From Haloarcula amylovorans (GTDB taxonomy: Archaea > Halobacteriota > Halobacteria > Halobacteriales > Haloarculaceae): a stretch of DNA of 64,000 bases. Below, in pieces: positions 35,947 through 43,958 of this stretch (the first letter of the stretch is position 1; every line of letters starts with the position of its first letter). Position numbers and translations under genes: made by a program. The notes below the pieces were generated by a model. That model was not told where the DNA came from and did not search any database. It saw nothing but the letters and a program-made list of their open reading frames with translations. The stretch lies in the NCBI RefSeq assembly GCF_004681185.1, contig NZ_SRIF01000006.1:1-64000 (forward strand), read 5' to 3'.

Positions 35947-36011
35947 GGACACCCGCCCCGTGGCGGGACACGCCGAGGACACCCGCGCAAAGCGGGACAC
36001 CTCGGACACCC
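35947..36011. repeat. Tandem GGACACCCGC hairpin repeats
   Basis: GGACACCCGC begins at 35947 and 35977, and GGACACCC at 36004 (periods of 30 and 27 nt). Each full copy pairs its ACCCGC with a downstream GCGGGACAC (35963-35971 and 35992-36000), so the array is a chain of small hairpins. Confidence 0.6.
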
Positions 36012-36503
36012 AACATACCCGATACACCTCGATAACGGGGTGTGATGACACCGCTGACGGCGACCGACGCTCCCGAGTCTCTCACGAACGGCAGCGACCC
36101 CGAAGCCTACGTTTAGGGCGTTACTGAACCGACGGCGAGGAGGGCGGCAAGACGCCGCCGGAGTTGCTTCGACAAAGGGCGCGCGCCGAGTGGGACGCTG
36201 TCTGTGGGGCCGTCAACAGCAGCAGTAGTACTCTGTGGAAACAGCGGATGACCCGCGCCCACCGTCTATCAACGGTACTGGCGTCGGGCTCTACGACGCC
36301 GTCGAACCGTGTGCGCTCTTTGTCGACAGCGACCTTGCTGAACCCTTTTTATTACAGATGTTTGTGACCGATACCACTTGATCGCTCATGGCTAAAGCTG
36401 GAGAAATAGCTGATAAGAAAGACAGTGCCTTCTATCTCTAATACTCACTTCTATAGCGAATCTTTTTTCTTTTCATCCGGATGTCCAATATGATTATGTC
36501 AGA

Positions 36504-36908
36504 TTATAAGGCCTCTGTTGCTTTGCGACGAGCTGAGCGATGATGACCATTCTGAGCGATATTCCGAAGCCGTTTTTCGGTTTTGCTACTAGACGCAAGA
36601 TCGTCTAATGCAGTAACAGCAGCAACTGCAGCCTCTGGATGGTTTGTATTCGCTTTACCAATCCTTTCCAAACGTGCGTAAGTCGTTGAGGTGCTGCACA
36701 TATCATGCAGAGCATCGACAGCACGAACAGAAGCTTTCAACCACATGCTCTCTATCGCAATATTTTCCAGTCTTTGATACGTCTTGCTATCACTACAATT
36801 ATCGTGGAGCTTTTCAACCGCACGAAATGCAGATGGCGCGTCATCACTATTCTTAGCGATCAGCTCTAACCCCTCATAGTCAGTCATATAGATTAAGATA
36901 TAGTTCAT
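36504..36908 (-). CDS. Helical-repeat (HEAT/ARM-like) protein
   Basis: A 134-residue protein built of about 3.7 copies of a 33-residue helical repeat. Each starts Y/E-x-x-L-x-x-I (YEGLELIA, YQRLENIA, YARLERIG, EKRLRNIA) and contains a second helix with A-V-x-A/K-L-H/D-D. Such arrays bind proteins. The ATG at 36908 is chosen since a TATA-like CTATATAAG lies about 30 nt upstream. The AT-rich codon use differs from most neighbours, suggesting a separate origin. Confidence 0.6.
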   Translation of the reverse strand: MNYILIYMTDYEGLELIAKNSDDAPSAFRAVEKLHDNCSDSKTYQRLENIAIESMWLKASVRAVDALHDMCSTSTTYARLERIGKANTNHPEAAVAAVTALDDLASSSKTEKRLRNIAQNGHHRSARRKATEAL

Positions 36909-37550
36909 GCAGATTAATACTATCGTCTTATATAGGACTCAATAGACATATCATATATCCATTCTATCTTGTGTAAATTAAGTACCTAGTGAAACAATTG
37001 TCCTCAGTAGGTATACCTGTGAGTGACACTGGGGGGGAGCCTCACTAGCGGCCAGTTTTTGTGCGTGCGCTGATGCCTGTGACATAGGCTGTTAACAGGA
37101 TACTGATTCTTATAGCTGTCAGAAGCCGAGCATCGATGGGCCGTTCTGGGACGGACTGGTAACCGACTGCAATCAGTGCTACCGGGAGTTTGCTGCAGTA
37201 TTGAGCAGACAAATGAGACAATTCGGAAATAATCAGATAATTTATTATTAAAACAGTCTTACAGGTGGGTTAGGCGTTGAAGATACCTCAGAGCATTGAG
37301 CGTAATTTGAAGGCGTGGGTAACGACGCAATGCTCGTGGACAGCATCGAGGCATGAGTGCAGCACGGGGCGAAATCGAACTAAACTCGACAGTCCTGCAG
37401 GAGGCACATGAATAGATCTACAAGAATCAAAGCCAGATATCATCGACCGCTATCGAGAGATTCAGGTTGATATCTTTCACGGGTGACACCACCCTTGAGA
37501 ATGCCAGGCCAGCGACAGAGGGCCTGGAAGAAATTGAATTTTACTTCATT
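36909..37550. other. AT-rich intergenic region
   Basis: About 640 bp with no convincing gene. Short frames with stops (for example GPFWDGLVTDCNQCYREF near 37137-37190) look like gene debris. No terminal inverted repeats of an insertion sequence were found. Confidence 0.4.
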
Positions 37551-38561
37551 TCACATTTCTTCGATTGGTTGTAAAATTTCAGGACAGTCCTTTACCATCT
37601 CCCGAACTGGTTTGAGTTCAGCGACAAGCCAGTCAGCAATCCCTGTCTTTACGTCTTGTGGGTGGATTGTCTCGCCATCGTCCGAGTCACTGGCCCAGTT
37701 CTGCATTTCGGCGTGTATCTGCTCGGTATCGGTATACTTTCGATCTACGTATTCGGTCTGGATATGGAGTGTCTCCCCACGTTTGAAGATGAACCGGTCT
37801 CCAATTTCAAGAATAGGGTTTTCAGCGATGGTAAGCTCTGGATCCAAGAATGCTCCCTGGATACGGCTACGCACAGTTTCTTCAGGAGCGTGAAGTGGGA
37901 ACATTGTTTCAGGTTTCGAAGTGCTCATTTTCTCACCGGTGCCGGTCAACGCTGGAAGCAGACCGAAGTGGAGTGCGGTCGGACTTGAAAATCCTATTCG
38001 TGGCAGTTCATCACGGGCCAGCATATGAATCTTACGCTGGTCGGTCCCACCGAGCGCCAAGTCTACATCAAGATATTCAATATCAAGCGCCTGCATTAAT
38101 GGGTACTCAATTTGGGAGATCGTCGCCGACTCGGAATCATCGGCGACATCTCCCAGTGCCCGAACAGCCCGATTTACCGTCACCTCGCTTTTCAGTCGTT
38201 CGAGATCATCTTGATAGTCGCTAGTAGTCTGGAACTCACTACCAAGGATGTATTCGGCGTCTTTGAGTCCCAGCGCACGGAACACTGCCTCCCAGTACTC
38301 CGCCATTGCTTCGAGCCACGCTAGCTCACCCTTGCTGTTCTTGTAGGCGTGCAGATCTGCAAGTAGGACGACCGGGGTGAAACCCGCTTTTTGAACGTCC
38401 AGCAGTTTGAAAATCGATAGCCAAGTCCCAAGATGGACCGGGCCAGAGGGTTCAAACCCGATATATGCACGGATAGTATCCTTGCTCTCAAGTAGGACTG
38501 TAAGTTCATCTTCCGTGATCGTCTCCTCAGTATCCCGCTCTACGAGGTGTTTTCTGTCCAT
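37551..38561 (-). CDS. tyrS: Tyrosyl-tRNA synthetase
   Basis: A 336-residue archaeal-type class I tyrosyl-tRNA synthetase, which charges tRNA-Tyr in the cytoplasm. The HIGH-like motif is in EPSGPVHLGTW (residues 37-47), the tyrosine pocket region in ALGGTDQRKIHMLARDELPRIG, and the KMSKS-type loop is KMSTS near residue 211. The length matches the family, and no motif is missing, so it looks functional. A leaderless promoter is visible: TTATAAATA on the minus strand about 31 nt before the ATG. It sits alone among decayed genes in a mobile region. A haloarchaeon needs one tyrS, so this may be a second copy or a transplanted essential gene. Confidence 0.9.
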   Translation of the reverse strand: MDRKHLVERDTEETITEDELTVLLESKDTIRAYIGFEPSGPVHLGTWLSIFKLLDVQKAGFTPVVLLADLHAYKNSKGELAWLEAMAEYWEAVFRALGLKDAEYILGSEFQTTSDYQDDLERLKSEVTVNRAVRALGDVADDSESATISQIEYPLMQALDIEYLDVDLALGGTDQRKIHMLARDELPRIGFSSPTALHFGLLPALTGTGEKMSTSKPETMFPLHAPEETVRSRIQGAFLDPELTIAENPILEIGDRFIFKRGETLHIQTEYVDRKYTDTEQIHAEMQNWASDSDDGETIHPQDVKTGIADWLVAELKPVREMVKDCPEILQPIEEM

Positions 38562-39477
38562 GGATATCAGCGCAGGGTAAATCCCGTATTTATAAGAACA
38601 ATTTCAGAATATAAAAGTCGTTTGAATGTCGACCGCCAGATTCCAGAATTCAGCTGCAATCAAGGGAAGTATTAGCAGATGATGAGCTGGCTATAGTGAA
38701 ATGATACGGTTTCGCCTTTGTAGCCTGCTGAGCCAGTATCTTGCCTGAGTTGACCACCGAGTAGGCGATGGTGTGATCGACACCGTAACTGATTCTCTGA
38801 ACATCAACGGTAGTCTCAGTTACATCCAGCATGCCTTAGGCTGCATCGGCGTTCCGTCTCGTGGTTGACAATGAGGCGGCCGTTGATGGTACCTGCATGT
38901 TGGATATGAGTTTGACTGGGTGGCTATGTGTGAGTATATATTGGCCGCTAGTGAACTTAATCCACGGCTGTAAGTCAGCGAGTTATTACAGTGGGCCACT
39001 GCTGAGCTCCTCTAGTACATATCCAAGACTCAACTTAGCCAGCTTGTTGTGTGCGTACCGCTCCGGAGACGGTATCATCGTATTAAGTTCTATTCAGACG
39101 GACGTCTTCAATCCGGTATCCCTTGGGTCAATCCACGAGGCCAGATTCGATGCGTTGACAGCCGCACGTTAAACCGACTACTCCTCATCACAAGCTAATT
39201 CGAGCAGTCTGCCGGTCAATGACACAGCACCGGTTAAGTTTCAAGTATATAAAAGTGTAATTAACACGCTCCAACTTATTGGCCCACTACTATAGTCATG
39301 TCGCTATTTTTTCAGCAATTTTTGAAATGTCATTTCATTGCCTGCTTGCTATAACTAATGTACGGCTGGTATATCCAGCCTGCTACCAACGGGGAGGGTG
39401 GGAGCCGGTCCGAATCTACAAGTGAGCCAGTAATGTTCTCTGAGACATTCGAGTGCTACCTCTAGAACAAGGGAAGG
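38562..39477. other. Intergenic region between tyrS and integrase remnant
   Basis: About 900 bp, moderately AT-rich, with no gene I can support. A small hairpin GGCTGG-TATAT-CCAGCC lies at 39364-39380. Confidence 0.4.
38588..38596 (-). promoter_or_regulatory. TATA-like box of tyrS
   Basis: TTATAAATA on the minus strand, centred about 31 nt upstream of the tyrS ATG. This spacing is usual for leaderless haloarchaeal transcripts. Confidence 0.6.
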
Positions 39478-40623
39478 TCGCAGCGGTGATGGCGGAGCCC
39501 GGGAGCTTGAGCGATTTGCTGAATGGGCTGCCGGCGACCGTGGTCGTGACGACTGGACTGGGTTGTTCCCAACGACGTTGACCGAAAGCCGGCTTCCGAG
39601 GACTTCGACAAACGAATGTTCCGAGAGTACGCCCGTCACCTCGCCGGTGACAAGGGACTTAAACAGAACACGGTACAAATCTATTATTGTTATATCTCTG
39701 CATGGTGCGGCTGGTGCGTCAGCGAGGGATATCTCGAAGCGCACTACGCCCAACGGGCGAGTAAGACGGCGCCGCTGCCCGGAAATAACGGCCGAAAACC
39801 CGGTGACCAACAGGCCTGGACGTCTGAGCAACGTCACGCGCTCACGTGCCACGTCGACGAGCGGGCCCGCAACGCCATCGAGGCATACACGACACTTCGA
39901 TCAGATGCAGGTCCCATCGACAGACAGCGAGCACGCTATGATGCATCGAAGACGGCTCGTGACCAGGCGCTCGTGTTCGTGCTCGCCTATTCGGCTGTCC
40001 GTGTCGGTGAGTTACTCCGTGACCCGAACGATTCACGTCGGCGAGGTGTTCGGTGGGGCGAGATCTCGCTCAAAGACGAGTATGGACGTCTACCGGAAGA
40101 AACAGTAGTGGGATGCAGCGAGTCTCCCTGATCTAGTGATTTCGCCGCTGCGGAGCTACCGCAAACTCGCTGGCCCGGCAACTGAACGCTGGCCTGTGTT
40201 CCCGACGTTCGATCAGCGGACACTCGCGACGCTCGTGCGAGACGAACATCGCCGCCCGAGGGCTACAACCGGATGATCGACGAGCGACGTGACGAGTACG
40301 CTCGCGACCTCCTGCTGGCGCTGGAGGAGGATATCCGACCACCGTCTATAACGACAGATGGAGCACGGTCGATTCTCCAACGACTCTCCAAGGACGGAGC
40401 GGTCAACATTGACCATCCAAAACACGACTATCCCGCCCCCACGGCGGTCGACGCGGGATGGGTGAGATCCTCGTCAGAGCGTTCGGCTACACGGTTGCAG
40501 CTCGATATCTCGACAACTTGGAGGAGTGGTATGAGAACGGCATTCACATATCGAAGCCGGGGAATTGGGGAATGTAGCTACTGAAGCACTGGATCAAGTA
40601 GATCATATTTATCGGAGCCAATA
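39478..40623 (+). pseudogene. Decayed haloarchaeal tyrosine recombinase (integrase)
   Basis: A complete integrase can be followed through several frames. ELERFAEWAAGDRGRDDW starts in one frame. From about 39555 the next carries FREYARHLAG, QNTVQIYYCYISAW and the catalytic Arg in SAVRVGELL. A further shift gives DAASLPDLVISPLRSYRK and WPVFPTFDQRTLATLVRDE, and another DEYARDLLLALEEDIRPPSIT. Then comes HGGRRGMGEILVRAFGYTVAARYLDN with the H-x-x-R pair, and a last frame ends ERHSHIEAGEL...VATEAL. In intact relatives the last motif has a catalytic Tyr (ERYSHIE, from memory), here His. At least four frameshifts and the lost nucleophile make it inactive. Confidence 0.75.
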
Positions 40624-41319
40624 ATACACTGACAGCCAAAATCCGAGGCTGTAACCCACACCCCCGAGTAGAATAAATATTACCTCACCGGCTAGAGTTA
40701 GGTCGTACACTTCCGATCCAGCGACTGCCACGACGTATCCAATTGCCATCCCTGAAGGAAGTTCTGTTTTCAACGGAAGGACACGGTGTGAGAGACCGAT
40801 CACGGTCAAAATAAACGTCATTAAGGTCCATATGAGTGCTACTTGAGGTATAGCGGAACCGTATGTTGGAGCTGAAAAGAACAGCTGAATGGCGATGGTC
40901 CCTCCCAGTAGAACCACAAATGCTGATAACAGCTTATATTTTAAATTGCGTAATATACCTCCCCCAGCTCCTTGTCCGCGAAGGAACGAATGTATCTTCC
41001 GAAGAAATCGAACCTGACCAACCCCTTCAATCATACTCCCGACTACATAAAGGAGAGCGATATATACGGGGATGAGATTGTACCGTCTAAGGACTCCAAT
41101 CGTTAAAAAGAAAAATCCGATTGATAAAACAATTGCAACCCTCCCCTCGTTCTGTAATGGGACTGAAAATTTATTGTTACTCCGTTTTGAGAGAATTGAT
41201 GTAGTCTCACGAATATGCGCATACAGCATTATTAACATCCCGAATATAGTTAGTAGAGTCCCTATGCTGGGTGGTATCGTTGGTAGAAGCCAGTCAATTT
41301 GCAGAGGATACAATATCAT
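40609..41319 (-). CDS. Seven-helix membrane protein of unknown function
   Basis: A 236-residue protein with about seven membrane helices spread over its whole length and short loops, one containing a basic stretch (RFLRKIHSFLRGQG). No conserved polar motif suggests a transporter class. It overlaps the upstream gene by four bases, forming a two-gene membrane operon. Its end overlaps the integrase remnant on the other strand. Confidence 0.6.
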   Translation of the reverse strand: MILYPLQIDWLLPTIPPSIGTLLTIFGMLIMLYAHIRETTSILSKRSNNKFSVPLQNEGRVAIVLSIGFFFLTIGVLRRYNLIPVYIALLYVVGSMIEGVGQVRFLRKIHSFLRGQGAGGGILRNLKYKLLSAFVVLLGGTIAIQLFFSAPTYGSAIPQVALIWTLMTFILTVIGLSHRVLPLKTELPSGMAIGYVVAVAGSEVYDLTLAGEVIFILLGGVGYSLGFWLSVYYWLR

Positions 41320-41702
41320 AGATCTTCGTTGGCGAGTCGTTTGATTGTCAACATAGTGATTGCAAGCGGTAGACCAAAGACTAGGAGAAGGGATACTCCA
41401 CTCATCAATTGAATAAAAACAGGATGTTCTTGTAGAGTGTAGAACGATAAAATAGCGATTGATCCACCGAGACCGAGTTTGGTGACTAGCGATAGCTCGA
41501 CATCTACATCAACTTGGTCATTGATTGTTTTATTCTGTACTCTCATAACGTGGACCACCCATACACCGGAGAATACGGTTATCAGAGCTAGTCCCAGTAG
41601 AATATAGTGTTCTGGAGATAGTGCCCGAAGTATATCGGTAAGTCCAGATCTCGGGGACAGCCCACTTTCGCCCGTAATCTGTAATATTCTGTAAGTGGCC
41701 AT
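41316..41702 (-). CDS. Three-helix membrane protein of unknown function
   Basis: A 128-residue protein with three membrane helices (about 31-51, 76-92 and 97-120) and a polar N-terminus. It is the first gene of a two-gene operon with the seven-helix protein, and the overlap implies coupled translation. It is divergent from the VWA gene at 41855, so the two may share a control region with the phospho-signalling locus. No family is recognised. Confidence 0.55.
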   Translation of the reverse strand: MATYRILQITGESGLSPRSGLTDILRALSPEHYILLGLALITVFSGVWVVHVMRVQNKTINDQVDVDVELSLVTKLGLGGSIAILSFYTLQEHPVFIQLMSGVSLLLVFGLPLAITMLTIKRLANEDL

Positions 41703-41854
41703 ACTGAATGAACCAGAGGTTTACGCCCACTTAGACATACCTTATCTCTTGAATAAAAAATAGCTGCTGCTATGACCCCAACACCTGAAGAGGGGTGAAC
41801 TCTAAAAACGAGGGATTTATTTTATGTTTCCCTCACACAAAGACGTACATTCGA

Positions 41855-42586
41855 ATGAATCGACTTGGCGATGTTGACCCGCTCATGCCACGCATACCGA
41901 TAGTCATAGTGCTGGAAACCTCGGGTGGGATGCGAGGACAGGTTCGTGCCAGTGAGAGCGAACGTCGGCGGCACCTTGAACTGCTGAACGACGGACTCCA
42001 GAAGTTTGAGCACCGCGTAGGACAGGAACAGCCTCCGCACTGTACCTTCGATGCCGGCGTTGTGTCATTCGGACCCGAAGTTACTGTCGACCAACCTGTC
42101 GCTCCAGTCGGAGAGTGGGATTCGCCGACGCTAGAGAGTGGCGGTTACGCACCACTCGGAGAAGCCATCGAGCGTGGTATCGACCTCTTGGAGGAGTGCA
42201 AAGCAGAGTACAGGAAGGGCGGATTCCCGTATAAGTACCCCCTCTTCGGGCTGCTCACTCGCGGTCGGCCGACGGACATGACTGAGAGCGACTCGATGTG
42301 GGGCCGCGTCCAGAAGCAGCTTGAGGTGGGAACCCGTGAGGACCACTTCGAGCTGGTCGGCGGCGGCGTCGGCGACGGAGCAGTTGACACGCTCTGTGAG
42401 CTGACTGTTCTCGTCGACAGCCCTATCCTCCAGGTGGTGCCAGCAGAGGGTGGATACGAGGAGTACTTCCGACTCCTCGCCGAACTGCCCGGGTCTGTGC
42501 CGCCCCAACATCCGACTGGGGCAGCGTCTCGGTTACACCGAGGGGACGTCAAGCGGGAGTATAGTGGCCTACACCCCGTCAAGTGA
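41855..42586 (+). CDS. Degenerate VWA-domain (TerY-like) protein
   Basis: A 243-residue single VWA domain aligned along its length with the intact TerY-like proteins at 47305 and 43959. All three metal-binding motifs are altered: DTSGSM reads ETSGGM, GGxTPM reads GGYAPL, and LLTDGRPD reads LLTRGRPT. It probably cannot hold MIDAS metal and may serve as a regulatory or scaffold subunit. A GTG at 41795 would add 20 residues; the ATG at 41855 is preferred because a TATA-like TTATTTTAT lies about 35 nt upstream. It is the first gene of the signalling locus but separated from the rest by 430 bp. Confidence 0.7.
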   Translation: MNRLGDVDPLMPRIPIVIVLETSGGMRGQVRASESERRRHLELLNDGLQKFEHRVGQEQPPHCTFDAGVVSFGPEVTVDQPVAPVGEWDSPTLESGGYAPLGEAIERGIDLLEECKAEYRKGGFPYKYPLFGLLTRGRPTDMTESDSMWGRVQKQLEVGTREDHFELVGGGVGDGAVDTLCELTVLVDSPILQVVPAEGGYEEYFRLLAELPGSVPPQHPTGAASRLHRGDVKREYSGLHPVK

Positions 42587-43017
42587 TGCTGCCAGTTGAG
42601 TCCACCAACGGCATCGTCACCTCATGACGCTTTGTGTCCTCTTGTTGTAGGACAATATTCCAGCCGGAGATCGCTTGCCGGTAGCGAGGCGAGCGCTGCT
42701 GACCATCTGCGCGCGAATCGAGGCAGTCCCATCAGACGTGACACAACAAAATAATTTGAATTAATTTGTTCAGTTGAACTGGAGGTTATGGATATTTGGC
42801 TTAACTTCGTTAATTGTCTCATCCTCAAATGATTCACTCGGAAAAGCAACCGATCTGATGAACGGGAGAATCACTTCATCGATAGCAACGACTGTCCACA
42901 TCCACTTCGAGCAACTCGCGATCTTCTACCCGTTTATCCGGACGCCGCTGGAGACGGACGCAAGGTGGCAAACGATTCAAACCGAAGGCCAGTGAACATG
43001 AATTTGAACTGAGTTCC
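42587..43017. other. Intergenic gap inside the signalling locus
   Basis: 431 bp. A weak 73-codon frame at 42774-42995 (TTG start) ends QTIQTEGQ and has no recognisable motif, so it is not called as a gene. Confidence 0.4.
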
Positions 43018-43800
43018 ATGACGGACAGAGAATATTCCACCCCTGGACAGGGGGGAGATGATGAAGACGGCTTACAACCCGTGTTCCCCGACGGTGAACG
43101 AGGAGAGGTCCCCGACGACAATGATCACGCCGATGCGGGCGAAGCTGGCTCCCCTACCGACCGTACTGACAGACTGTCGGTAGCGACCTGGTGTGGCGAG
43201 TGTGTGGAGTGTGGCAGGACGGCGGTTCGGAACCATCACGGCGACTGTAGAGCCCCGATAATCCGGATCAGTGGTGAATGGCAGTGTGGCGCCTGTGGTG
43301 TGGGACTCTCTCCAGCTGATACCTGTGCTGATTGCGGGGGTGAGGTCGATACCGGTACGATTGAACTCCCATTAGATTTAAGCCCCCCAGACCGATCAAA
43401 AGCGTTTGAGCAGGCGATACATACGGAGACGAATAGGCGCCGCCTGAATCACGGCTTGTCCGCCTTGGAGTACAGTTCTCATCTGAGCGCGATCGCTCTC
43501 AAACACAGTCGAGATATGGCGGAACATGACTACTTCAGTCACACTGGGCCGGACGGTAACGACGCAAGCGACAGGTATCGAATCTACGGACACGATACGC
43601 GACGTTGTGGTGAGAATCTCGCGTTAGAATATTCGAATCCAACTGCTGCGCCCGAGGCAAGCGCTCAAACGGTTGTCGACGGTTGGATGGATTCGCCTGG
43701 TCACCGAGAAAACATACTTATGGAGGACTTTGATGAGCAAGGGATTGGTGTCTATCTCCAGCCAAGTGGGGCAATGCTCATCACGCAAAATTTCTATTGA
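43018..43800 (+). CDS. Zinc-ribbon plus CAP/SCP-domain protein without signal peptide
   Basis: A 260-residue protein. Residues 1-50 are acidic and flexible. Residues ~58-115 hold paired cysteines (WCGECVECG, QCGACG, CADCGG) forming one or two zinc ribbons. From ~125 a CAP/SCP/PR-1 domain follows: HTETNRRRLNHGLSALEY, HSRDMAEHDYFSHTGPDG, CGENLALEY and WMDSPGHRENILM with its typical HRxNI motif. CAP proteins are normally exported, yet no signal or membrane segment is present, so this one looks cytoplasmic. It precedes the VWA-kinase gene by 158 bp on the same strand. A partner or output role in the TerY-P-like system is inference. Confidence 0.75.
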   Translation: MTDREYSTPGQGGDDEDGLQPVFPDGERGEVPDDNDHADAGEAGSPTDRTDRLSVATWCGECVECGRTAVRNHHGDCRAPIIRISGEWQCGACGVGLSPADTCADCGGEVDTGTIELPLDLSPPDRSKAFEQAIHTETNRRRLNHGLSALEYSSHLSAIALKHSRDMAEHDYFSHTGPDGNDASDRYRIYGHDTRRCGENLALEYSNPTAAPEASAQTVVDGWMDSPGHRENILMEDFDEQGIGVYLQPSGAMLITQNFY

Positions 43801-43958
43801 GTGATACGTTTCGGCCGACGCAGCTCTGAGTTACGGGTTCATGGATATGGCAAACACCTGAACGTCATGTCTTGCAAGCACCGCGAGATATATGAGAAAA
43901 TATACTATTCTGGGCAAGATTAATAATTGGAGAGGATATCAGATATGGATGACTGGAA

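Larger units (their letters stand above)
35575..36503. other. Non-coding zone with iteron-like repeats
   Basis: No confident gene. The centre (35776-36011) holds two repeat families listed separately. A short frame from 36045 (MTPLTATDAPESL...) and another through GGKTPPELLRQRARAEWDAV (about 36135-36210) look like debris of a GC-rich gene. After about 36370 the DNA turns AT-rich. Confidence 0.45.

Noticed and set aside
35776..36011. CRISPR array
   Set aside because: Units are 8-11 nt with irregular spacing and mixed orientation, and no cas gene is near.
38861..39172. Possible 103-residue protein near tyrS
   Set aside because: No motif, non-acidic composition and no clear start signal.
36909..39477. 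Insertion sequence in the low-density zone
   Set aside because: I looked for transposase motifs, terminal inverted repeats and target duplications and found none that were convincing.
42774..42995. 73-codon frame between the first VWA gene and the CAP gene
   Set aside because: TTG start, no recognisable domain and no promoter. It is kept only as a note on the intergenic gap.
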